Of a DNA stretch of 64,000 nucleotides, positions 1-7,759 are shown in pieces. The stretch is from assembly GCA_016901755.1 (NCBI GenBank), contig JACJKV010000010.1, positions 1-64,000 on the forward strand. Reading direction: 5' to 3'. The position numbers were made by a program, and so were the translations under genes. The notes under the pieces were generated by a model. That model was not told the DNA's origin and did not search any database. It saw nothing but the letters and a program-made list of their open reading frames with translations. The first letter of the stretch is position 1; every line of letters starts with the position of its first letter. This DNA comes from Thomasclavelia spiroformis. GTDB lineage: Bacteria; Bacillota_I; Bacilli_A; Erysipelotrichales; Coprobacillaceae.

Positions 1-255
1 CTTAGACCACAAAACCTGGTGCAAAATACGAATTCAAGACTCATCTAACTCATCATTGTTCTGGAATAAGGTGTGGTAAGAACCTCCTTAAAGTAGTCAA
101 GCCACAGGATTAAACACAAATCCACATTCACATATTTCAATTTTATAGAATAACATAACCGTCATCAACTACGGATAAATAAAGTTGATAGAAAGGATAA
201 GGTATACTTGTAAATGACTGTTAAATGAGTCAATTACAATATACCAGGATAAAAA
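1..255. other. AT-rich leader region, no gene recognised
   Basis: No convincing open frame is seen on either strand. The sequence becomes strongly AT-rich towards the excisionase-like gene, consistent with the upstream region of a mobile-element regulatory gene. Any gene cut by the left window edge cannot be recognised from what remains. Confidence 0.4.
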
Positions 256-462
256 ATGAAAGAACAATTGTATAATGTTATGGAGACAGCACGATTATTA
301 AAGATAAGAAGAAATAGAGTATATGATTTAATTAATTCAGGAATTCTGCCAGCCATGAACTTGGGTGGATATAAAATCAGAGCATCATCGATTGATAAAT
401 TTATCGAAAAATATGATGGATATGATTTAACTGATTTAAATTGTATTAAGAAGTGTAAATAA
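256..462 (+). CDS. Excisionase-family helix-turn-helix protein
   Basis: This 68-residue protein is a stand-alone MerR/excisionase-type HTH. The pattern 'YNVMETARLLKIRRNRVYDLI' followed by 'GILPAMNLGGYKIRASSI' is the usual helix-turn-helix plus wing of the excisionase DNA-binding family (seen from about residue 5 to 50). Proteins like this act as recombination directionality factors or small regulators of integrative elements. A weak AGGAT lies before the start. No integrase gene is in the window. The last 23 codons are repeated in decayed form at 3586-3657, so this gene marks one edge of an old mobile island. Confidence 0.75.
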   Translation: MKEQLYNVMETARLLKIRRNRVYDLINSGILPAMNLGGYKIRASSIDKFIEKYDGYDLTDLNCIKKCK

Positions 463-685
463 TTTATATTATTGAATATTATATGATTTACAAATTAAAT
501 AAATTTTATGGTGTTAACATGATGTTAACTTTTTTTATTTTTTAAAAATATAGAGGTTAATAAAGAACTAATTTATATAAATAGTGTATGTATAAAGAAT
601 CAAAAAAAAACGATTATATCTGGTTTTTACGTGTTTGTATGTATTATTTACAAGTTTTTTCGATTGAATCAGCATCTTAAATTCT
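394..685. repeat. Left copy of long imperfect direct repeat
   Basis: This stretch covers the excisionase tail, a paired GTTAAC motif (GTTAAC-ATGAT-GTTAAC), a shared run with 'AAAATATAGAGGTTAATA', a decayed terminator, and on the minus strand a remnant of the 3' end of the GGGtGRT gene (ending in a Cys-Lys-stop like the intact gene). The second copy is at about 3586-3872. Identity is high in the middle and poor at the outer ends. No other gene is seen between 463 and the antitoxin RNA. Confidence 0.75.
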
Positions 686-939
686 ATCAAAAATTCATTC
701 ATTTTTAAGTTTTTATAGCTTACGGAGAGTCTCGCTAATTCAGTTAAAAATGATGAAAAAATTTGTGTGTAATTCTCGAAGTTTGCGATTACGTCAAGAA
801 GTCTTTGTCTCATGAGTATTACTAAATTAACTATTTTTACTAAAATAAAAATATAATAAAATAAAAAAACAATTATAAATATGACTTATGAGCTATATAC
901 TATAATATGAAAAGAATTATATCTAAACATATAATATTA

Positions 940-968
940 TGGAAATTTAAACATATTTATGTTATATT
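940..968 (+). promoter_or_regulatory. Possible promoter of the repeat RNA / toxin operon
   Basis: TGGAAA at 940-945 and TATATT at 963-968 are 17 bases apart, which would start transcription near 975, just before the repeats. The whole region is AT-rich, so chance matches are likely; another TATAAT lies at 901-906. Confidence 0.35.
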
Positions 969-1002
969 GCTTATAGAAGGTAATTCTTCTCTAAAATGGA
1001 GG

Positions 1003-1054
1003 ACCATAGCCTTAGTTGGAACCAGTAAAAGGGAGTTACCATAGCCTTAGTTGG
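1003..1054 (+). repeat. Two 17-bp tandem direct repeats, 35-bp period
   Basis: Identical 17-base copies at 1003-1019 and 1038-1054. With their upstream extensions each unit is about 28-29 bases, with a single-base length difference. No third full copy is seen. Too few and too degenerate outside the core to be a CRISPR array. Confidence 0.9.
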
Positions 1055-1069
1055 TAGATTTAAGTTTTT

Positions 1070-1110
1070 AAACAGAGAAGGTTTTATGACTTTTCTCTGT
1101 TTTATTTTTA
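1070..1110 (+). terminator. Intrinsic terminator between repeat RNA and toxin gene
   Basis: AAACAGAGAA (from 1070) pairs with TTCTCTGTTT (1093-1102) and is followed by TATTTTTAT. Its place between the repeats and the toxin gene matches the read-through terminator that sets the RNA-to-toxin ratio in type III toxin-antitoxin operons. Confidence 0.8.
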
Positions 1111-1132
1111 TCAGTGAGGAGATTATAGATAT

Positions 1133-2872
1133 ATGCGTTTATTTAGAGTTACAAAAGATTATTTAAAAGAAATTCAAAAAATAAGCTCGTTTATACCTCA
1201 ACAAGAAGAAGTATTAGGTACAGTTTTGAGAATTAATGGTTATATCTATTTTTTACCTATAAATAACGAGGATGGTAGTGATTATGAAAGTGATGGTACA
1301 ATAAAAAAATCTAGTCCTTTCGTATTAAGAATGAGATCTTCTGATAATAAAAAAATTCTTGGTAAATGTATGTTATCCAATATGTTCCCGATCCCTTATA
1401 ATGAATTGTTGTCATTTGACTTTACTGTCATATCGGAAAATTTAATATCTCTTTTCAATAAAAAAATAGAATATTTAAACAAAAATAAATCAAGAATAGA
1501 AAAGTCAGCACAAAGAATATACAAGCAAAAAATAAAAGACTATAAACAACCTTATCTCAATAGGACAGTTGATTTTTTTGCGGCTGAAAAGTTTTGTATA
1601 GATTATGAAATGGAACATTATGGCAAGCATTATAATCGTTTTCCAGATGATGAGTACTTTATTAGTAATCCTTTCATTGATGGAATTACGGAATATTATT
1701 TAATGAATAAGACGACAAGAATTTCTAAAATTACATTAAATAATGAAAATAATACTGTTGTAGATATTGTTGAAATATATAATCCTGATTATGCACCATT
1801 AGAATGTTTTAAAAAAAAACAACTTAATGTTAATTGTATTACTTCATGGTTTAGAGGTCGTGGCATTCCTTCATGGAGAGATGGATTAGATGATTTCTTA
1901 GATAATGTTGGTATAAAAAATAAGGACATTTTATTAAATAAAGCATTTGGATTATCTTTGAGTGATCAATATTGGTTAAATCCAGTCGAAAAACAAATGG
2001 ACTGGCATGATATTAATTTCTTTATGAATGATTTTAATAGTCAGGATTTTATTGATGCAAGTTTTGAAAATAAAATATTAATTAAAGATAATATCAATTT
2101 ATATACGCCCAACAATACATCTGATGGAATGTTGAAGAAAGCGTGGGTTGTTGAATCTGATAAGAAAAGATATTTATTAAAAAGTTCTTTAAGACAAATG
2201 GACTTAGAACCGTTTTGTGAAGTTCTTGCAAGTGATATTTGTAAAGTTATAAATTTAGATCATGTTGAATACACTATCGATCAAATAGGGCATAAAATAA
2301 TGTCAAAATGTGAATGCTTTATTGATATTAATACAGAATATATATCTTCTTTCTCCATTCTTAAATTTGAAAATGTAGATTTAAATACCGAAAGAAGTAC
2401 AAGTGTTTATAAATATTATATTAAAGTATTGGAAGAAAAAGGAATCAAAAATGTAAAAGATAAACTTCTTAAAATGTTTATCTTAGATTATTTAATAGTT
2501 AATAAAGATAGACATTTAGGAAATTTTGGTGTAGTAAGAGATGTAAATAATTTGCAGTGGTTAGATATAGCTCCTATATTTGATAGTGGGCAGGCAATGT
2601 ATTCTCAATGCAAAATTTATGAATACAATTTTCATACGGCTTCTGGTACGTTCTTTAATCAAAAGAGTATAGATTTTGATTTTATTTTGAATACTGTTTC
2701 TCAAAATCAGAATATTGAAATTAACTATGATAAGTTATATGAAGTTGCTATTAAGTGGAGAAATATGCTGTATGGATATGATTATTTAACTGCAATGGGA
2801 GAAGATAAGATAGAAGCATTGTATCATGGATTGATTCAACGTATAGAAAAATTGAAAGAGGTTTTACAATAA
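1133..2872 (+). CDS. ToxN/AbiQ-like RNase domain fused to HipA/CtkA-like kinase
   Basis: 579 residues in two modules. Residues 1-158 match the ToxN/AbiQ/TenpN plan of type III toxins: 'VLGTVLRINGYIYFLP' (27-42), then 'KILGKCMLSNMFPIP' (74-88, the region holding active-site residues in ToxN), then a helix of the 'LFNKKIEYLNKNKSRI' type and 'TVDFFAAEKFC'. Residues about 230-575 read as a HipA/CtkA-like kinase: 'GLSLSDQYWLNP' (273-284), the beta-strand lysine K350 in 'YLLKSS', an acidic helix with E359 or E363, the catalytic loop 'NKDRHLGNFG' (D459, N464), and the metal Asp D484 in 'IAPIFDSG'. All key kinase residues are present. Known ToxN proteins are about 170 residues with no kinase, so the fusion is unusual. 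A GAGGAG site precedes the start. It lies behind a repeat RNA and terminator, inside an old mobile island. Confidence 0.8.
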   Translation: MRLFRVTKDYLKEIQKISSFIPQQEEVLGTVLRINGYIYFLPINNEDGSDYESDGTIKKSSPFVLRMRSSDNKKILGKCMLSNMFPIPYNELLSFDFTVISENLISLFNKKIEYLNKNKSRIEKSAQRIYKQKIKDYKQPYLNRTVDFFAAEKFCIDYEMEHYGKHYNRFPDDEYFISNPFIDGITEYYLMNKTTRISKITLNNENNTVVDIVEIYNPDYAPLECFKKKQLNVNCITSWFRGRGIPSWRDGLDDFLDNVGIKNKDILLNKAFGLSLSDQYWLNPVEKQMDWHDINFFMNDFNSQDFIDASFENKILIKDNINLYTPNNTSDGMLKKAWVVESDKKRYLLKSSLRQMDLEPFCEVLASDICKVINLDHVEYTIDQIGHKIMSKCECFIDINTEYISSFSILKFENVDLNTERSTSVYKYYIKVLEEKGIKNVKDKLLKMFILDYLIVNKDRHLGNFGVVRDVNNLQWLDIAPIFDSGQAMYSQCKIYEYNFHTASGTFFNQKSIDFDFILNTVSQNQNIEINYDKLYEVAIKWRNMLYGYDYLTAMGEDKIEALYHGLIQRIEKLKEVLQ

Positions 2873-2996
2873 TTATTATAAACTAGATTTCTTTAATTGG
2901 ATATAGATTTCTGATTGCTTGAAGTTGAATGTGCAGATAGATAGGGGTACCAAAATTATTTAGGGGACAACCTAAAAACAGTGAACAGTTAGACAT

Positions 2997-3033
2997 AAAG
3001 GAACAATCAAGAATGGTTGTTCCTTTCATTTTG
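2997..3033 (+). terminator. Hairpin downstream of the toxin-kinase gene
   Basis: AAAGGAACAA (2997-3006) pairs with TTGTTCCTTT (3017-3026) around a 10-base loop, followed by CATTTTG. It may end the toxin operon, or be the end region of the adjoining insertion-sequence relic. The U-run is weak. Confidence 0.5.
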
Positions 3034-3052
3034 TCTAGATACTTTGGTTATG

Positions 3053-3367
3053 TTATTTTTTGAATTTGTATACTTTCTTTTTTGATTTTGGAGTTGTTAA
3101 TACTGCTTCGTTTTTTCTTTTAGTCCATATTAGTCTGCTTCTGGCATATTCAAAATTTGTCAGTCTTCTCGAATTTCTTTTAAAATCCTTGGGTGTTCTG
3201 TTATATTCTTCCATAGGTCCACTTGACAGTCTTCTTGCATTTTGGCTTCTGGCAATTATGTAAATAAATGAATTGACAATATCCTTTCTGTGTCTCTTCA
3301 GCAGTTCTGAAAATTCTTTAAATATTGTCAGTTGGCAACTGGAGTAGTAGTCGATAAGACGGCCTAA
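3053..3367 (-). pseudogene. C-terminal relic of a transposase (probably ISL3-like)
   Basis: Reading the minus strand gives about 104 open codons ending at a stop at 3053-3055. The segments 'FKEFSELLKRHRKDIV', 'ARRLSSGPMEEYNRTPK' and 'RLTNFEYARSRLIW' resemble the C-terminal end of ISL3-family DDE transposases (the S-N/S-G-P-x-E-x-x-N and K-R-x-x-x-x-x-x-N-F signature). A stop lies just upstream at 3368-3370 and no start or upstream domain remains, so only the tail of the gene survives. It is evidence of past insertion activity in the island. Confidence 0.6.
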
Positions 3368-3425
3368 CTATATGTATTGAGTTTCATTACGGGAACAGAT
3401 GTTATTGCTTCGGTTTTGATCTTAA

Positions 3426-3590
3426 TACCTGTTATTATATTGGTATAAAAGTCAAGATAATTTGACCAATTTGGGTAATCTTATTTTAACTTTAATAACA
3501 AAAAACGGTGATGATTTATTTAGTTGTAAAACTAAAATTTTACTGGTATTCCCAGTTGCATTAATACTGGTGATATTTTGCTGTAGATAG
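3426..3590 (+). pseudogene. Small membrane-protein fragment, unrecognised
   Basis: An open stretch of 54 codons with no start codon near its 5' end. The end carries one strongly hydrophobic segment ('ILLVFPVALILVIFCC') after 'TKNGDDLFSCKT'. The pattern looks like a C-terminal membrane anchor cut off from its gene. The stop overlaps the start of the excisionase relic, so this may be a recombination joint. It could also be chance. Confidence 0.3.
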
Positions 3591-3657
3591 GTTTATAGAA
3601 AAATATGAAGGGTATGATTTATCAGATTTGAATAGAATAAAAAAGGTCAAAATATAA
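3586..3657 (+). pseudogene. Relic of excisionase-family gene (last 23 codons)
   Basis: Translation reads 'DRFIEKYEGYDLSDLN' and continues to a stop, nearly the same as the tail of the intact gene at 256-462 ('DKFIEKYDGYDLTDLN'). The HTH-coding part is missing. Differences are spread over many codons, so the duplication is old. Confidence 0.8.
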
Positions 3658-3794
3658 AACAAAAGAGGTTTCCATTTAAAATGATATGTAATAAATTTTT
3701 ATCGTGTTAACGAGATGTTAACTTTTTTTGCTTTTTTTAAAAATATAGAGGTTAATAAAGAACTTCTTCATATAAATGGTGTCTGTACAAAGAA

Positions 3795-3825
3795 TCAAAA
3801 AAACCCTGATTATATCAGGGTTTTA
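3795..3825 (-). terminator. Terminator of the GGGtGRT operon
   Basis: AAAACCCTGAT (3800-3810) pairs with ATCAGGGTTTT (3814-3824), and on the minus strand the stem is followed by a run of seven T. It lies 16 bases past the stop codon. Confidence 0.85.
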
Positions 3826-3840
3826 CGTGTTTGTATGTGC

Positions 3841-4839
3841 TTATTTGCAAGCTTCTTCAATAGCAACAGCTACGGCAACAGTAGCACCAACCATAGGGTT
3901 GTTACCCATACCGATTAATCCCATCATTTCTACGTGAGCAGGAACTGATGAAGATCCAGCGAATTGTGCATCACTGTGCATACGTCCTAATGTGTCAGTC
4001 ATACCATAAGAAGCAGGACCAGCAGCCATATTATCTGGATGTAATGTACGTCCTGTTCCACCACCAGAAGCAACTGAGAAATATTTCTTTCCTAATTCGA
4101 TACATTCTTTTTTGTATGTACCAGCAACTGGATGTTGGAAACGAGTAGGGTTAGTAGAGTTACCAGTAATTGAAACGTCTACACCTTCTTTGTGCATGAT
4201 TGCTACACCTTCACGTACGTCATCTGCACCATAGCAGTTTACTTTAGCACGTGGACCATCACTATAAGGAGTTCTAGATACTTCTTTTACTTCTCCAGTG
4301 AAATAATCAAATTCAGTTTCTACATAAGTGAAACCATTGATTCTTGAGATGATTTTAGCAGCATCTTTTCCTAAACCATTTAAGATAACTCTTAAAGGTT
4401 TTTGTCTAACTTTGTTTGCTTTTTCTGCGATTTTGATAGCACCTTCTGCAGCAGCGAATGATTCATGACCTGCTAAGAAAGCAAAACATTCAGTGTTTTC
4501 ATTTAATAACATTGAACCTAAGTTACCATGTCCTAAACCAACTTTACGGTCATCAGCAACTGATCCTGGGATACAGAATGACTGTAAACCAACACCAATA
4601 GTTTTAGCAGCATCTTCAGCTTTTGTATCACCGTTTTTGATAGCCATAGCAGCACCAACAGTGTAAGCCCAGCATGCATTTTCGAAACAGATTGGCTGAG
4701 TTGATTTTACGATATTGTAAACATCAATACCTTTTTCGTCGCAAATAGCTTTTGCTTCTTCGATTGATTTGATGTCATATTTAGCTAATGCAGCGTTGAT
4801 TTGATCAATTCTTCTTTCATAACCTTCAAATAATGCCAT
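3841..4839 (-). CDS. GGGtGRT-family protein
   Basis: 332 residues, recognised by the motif that names the family, 'VASGGGTGRTLHPDN', near the C-terminus, and by 'GLGHGNLGSMLL' near residue 100. The biochemical role of the family is not established. It is usually found next to a NifU-like protein, as here (17 bases from the upstream gene), so a role tied to metal or sulfur chemistry is inferred. Conserved Cys residues are present (for example in 'QPICFENACW'). The start is set by AGGAGG seven to eight bases upstream. A strong terminator follows. Confidence 0.85.
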   Translation of the reverse strand: MALFEGYERRIDQINAALAKYDIKSIEEAKAICDEKGIDVYNIVKSTQPICFENACWAYTVGAAMAIKNGDTKAEDAAKTIGVGLQSFCIPGSVADDRKVGLGHGNLGSMLLNENTECFAFLAGHESFAAAEGAIKIAEKANKVRQKPLRVILNGLGKDAAKIISRINGFTYVETEFDYFTGEVKEVSRTPYSDGPRAKVNCYGADDVREGVAIMHKEGVDVSITGNSTNPTRFQHPVAGTYKKECIELGKKYFSVASGGGTGRTLHPDNMAAGPASYGMTDTLGRMHSDAQFAGSSSVPAHVEMMGLIGMGNNPMVGATVAVAVAIEEACK

Positions 4840-4856
4840 TTTTTCGTGTCCTCCTA

Positions 4857-5549
4857 TTATTCTTTTCTTGGATCGATGTATTTAGCAGCATCTGCGAATC
4901 TACCATATGTACCTTTAGCAGCTTCCATAGCTTCATTTGCATCTTTTCCATCTTTGATCATTTCCATCATTCTACCTAAATTAACGAATTCATATCCGAT
5001 AATTTCACTATTGTCATCTAAAGCAACTCTAGTGATATATCCTTCAGTTAATTCTAAGTAACGAGGACCTTTTAATTTAGTTGAGTATGAAGTACCAACC
5101 ATTGATCTTAAACCTTTTCCTAAGTCTTCAAGACCAGCACCAACTACTAATCCACCTTCAGAGAAAGCTGATTGAGTACGTCCATAAACGATTTGTAAGA
5201 ATAATTCTCTCATTGCTGTATTGATAGCGTCACAAACCAAGTCAGTATTTAAACCTTCTAATAAAGTTTTTCCAACTAAAGCTTCACTAGCCATAGCTGC
5301 AGAGTGAGTCATACCTGAGCATCCAATAGTTTCGATCAATGCTTCTTCAATGATACCTTCTTTAACATTTAAAGTCAGCTTACAAGCACCTTGTTGAGGA
5401 GCACACCAACCTATACCATGTGTTAAACCAGAAATATCTTTGATTTCTCTTGAATATACCCATTTACCTTCTTCAGGAATAGGAGCACATCCATGTGATG
5501 CACCACGATTTACAGTGCACATTTCTTCAACTTCATGTGAATAAATCAT
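4857..5549 (-). CDS. NifU-like iron-sulfur scaffold homologue, partner of GGGtGRT protein
   Basis: 230 residues from the ATG at 5549, which has AAAGGAGA nine bases upstream; an in-frame upstream ATG at 5591 lacks such a site. The fold reads as an IscU/NifU N-terminal type: 'EEALIETIGCSGMTHSAAMASEALVGKTL' in the middle, with Cys residues in 'NRGASHGCAPIP' and 'GIGWCAPQQGACKL' that could hold a cluster or metal. It probably works with the next gene; the pair is commonly annotated as an iron-sulfur cluster assembly scaffold plus GGGtGRT protein, but the substrate is unknown. First gene of a two-gene operon. Confidence 0.8.
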   Translation of the reverse strand: MIYSHEVEEMCTVNRGASHGCAPIPEEGKWVYSREIKDISGLTHGIGWCAPQQGACKLTLNVKEGIIEEALIETIGCSGMTHSAAMASEALVGKTLLEGLNTDLVCDAINTAMRELFLQIVYGRTQSAFSEGGLVVGAGLEDLGKGLRSMVGTSYSTKLKGPRYLELTEGYITRVALDDNSEIIGYEFVNLGRMMEMIKDGKDANEAMEAAKGTYGRFADAAKYIDPRKE

Positions 5550-5632
5550 TTTTTTATTTTCTCCTTTCATCACATTAATGATCACAAACACTTAAAAAGA
5601 AATAACGTAAAAACTACAAAATTTCTTCCTTC

Positions 5633-5685
5633 AGGTGAAGGAATTCACCTAGTAAAATTATAAAATGAATAGCTTTGAAAGTCAA
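5633..5685 (-). promoter_or_regulatory. Promoter and start-site hairpin of the NifU-like/GGGtGRT operon
   Basis: On the minus strand TTGACT (5680-5685) and TATAAT (5657-5662) are 17 bases apart, a strong sigma-A promoter. Directly at the expected start is a perfect dyad, AGGTGAA-4-TTCACCT (5633-5650), which could be an operator or a 5' hairpin protecting the mRNA. The remaining part of the 372-base gap to eno holds the eno promoter. Confidence 0.75.
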
Positions 5686-5791
5686 TGAAACATAATTTAA
5701 TAAAAACGAAATAATGTAATTTTCTTGTTATGTTCAGCGAATAAAAACTAAAAAAAATGCACAAACTTAAAAATGTAAGGCCTACCAATAA

Positions 5792-7211
<1,420 letters not shown>

Positions 7212-7216
7212 TTTAA

Positions 7217-7248
7217 GATAAAAGCTAGTTTGCTTTTATCTTTTTTTT
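7217..7248 (+). terminator. eno terminator
   Basis: GATAAAAGC pairs with GCTTTTATC around a 6-base loop, followed by eight T. Confidence 0.9.
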
Positions 7249-7282
7249 ATCTGTAATCTGTAAACAAAAAACGACTTCCCAG

Positions 7283-7311
7283 TTGTTGAAAATCAGATGA
7301 TTGAGTATAAT
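7283..7311 (+). promoter_or_regulatory. Promoter of cupin gene
   Basis: TTGTTG (7283-7288) and TATAAT (7306-7311) with a 17-base spacer, 27 bases before the start codon. Confidence 0.6.
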
Positions 7312-7338
7312 AGAAACTAAAGAAATGGGGGTTGTTTT

Positions 7339-7668
7339 ATGATATTGAAATATAATGATAATGAACTGGAAAGATTTGATCATTTTAAAGGTGGTTTGAA
7401 ATATGTTGATGGGAAAATGTTTTTTGATGGATTAAATCGTCTTTTTTATGGAAAATTGCCTTCTGGAGCGTCCATTGGCGAACATGTTCATGAAACTAAC
7501 AGTGAAATCATATATATTATTGAAGGACAGGGGTCTTTTGTTTATGATGGCATCAAAGAAACAGTCAAAGCTGGTGATGTTCATTACTGTCCCAAAGGAC
7601 ATCGTCATACTTTGATCAATGACAGTGATGATACTTTAACAATATTTGCAGTATTACCAGAACAGTAA
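7339..7668 (+). CDS. Single-domain cupin protein
   Basis: 109 residues forming one cupin barrel. Motif 1 is seen as 'GEHVHETNSEIIYIIEGQG' (two His and a Glu as metal ligands) and motif 2 as 'GDVHYCPKGHRHTLIN' (third His). Small cupins of this type bind a divalent metal and act as sugar isomerases, dioxygenases or ligand sensors; the sequence does not say which. A GGGGG-rich site precedes the start. Monocistronic between its own promoter and terminator. Confidence 0.85.
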   Translation: MILKYNDNELERFDHFKGGLKYVDGKMFFDGLNRLFYGKLPSGASIGEHVHETNSEIIYIIEGQGSFVYDGIKETVKAGDVHYCPKGHRHTLINDSDDTLTIFAVLPEQ

Positions 7669-7690
7669 AGTGATCATTATCACTTTTTTT
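7667..7690 (+). terminator. Terminator of cupin gene
   Basis: AAGTGAT-CATT-ATCACTT followed by T-run; it begins at the stop codon. Confidence 0.85.
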
Positions 7691-7759
7691 ACTTTAAAAT
7701 AAGAAAAAGCAGTTTTATCAGATAATGGTTTTTATTATAATGAACTTGAGGTGAAAGCA

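Larger units (their letters stand above)
975..1110 (+). ncRNA. Candidate type III antitoxin RNA (tandem repeats plus terminator)
   Basis: Two copies of a 17-base unit (ACCATAGCCTTAGTTGG) begin at 1003 and 1038, a period of 35 bases. The similarity extends upstream of each copy (TAAAATGGAG versus TAAAAGGGAG). They are followed by an intrinsic terminator and then by a gene whose N-terminus reads as a ToxN/AbiQ-type RNase. Known type III systems have this order: promoter, tandem repeats of about 35 bases that the toxin cuts into inhibitory RNA pseudoknots, a leaky terminator, then toxin. The RNA call is inference from this architecture; the repeats and terminator are directly visible. Confidence 0.7.
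3586..3872. repeat. Right copy of long imperfect direct repeat
   Basis: This is the partner of 394-685. Shared features are the excisionase tail, GTTAAC-GAGAT-GTTAAC, the 'AAAATATAGAGGTTAATA' run, the terminator and the last codons of the GGGtGRT gene. This copy keeps a working terminator and an intact gene end, so it is probably the native chromosomal side, while the left copy is the displaced one. Confidence 0.75.

Noticed and set aside
1..50. Minus-strand fragment that might be a gene tail at the left edge
   Set aside because: Under 20 codons, broken by stops just upstream and no family pattern.
568..813. 81-codon minus-strand frame in the left repeat
   Set aside because: No ribosome site, AT-rich, and it runs through the decayed copy of the GGGtGRT gene end in a different frame, so it is probably chance.
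1003..1054. Possible CRISPR mini-array
   Set aside because: Only two units, imperfect outside 17 bases, no cas genes, and the terminator plus ToxN-like gene give a better explanation.
3060..3263. Plus-strand 67-codon hydrophobic frame
   Set aside because: It is the shadow of the transposase relic on the minus strand, which shows family motifs.
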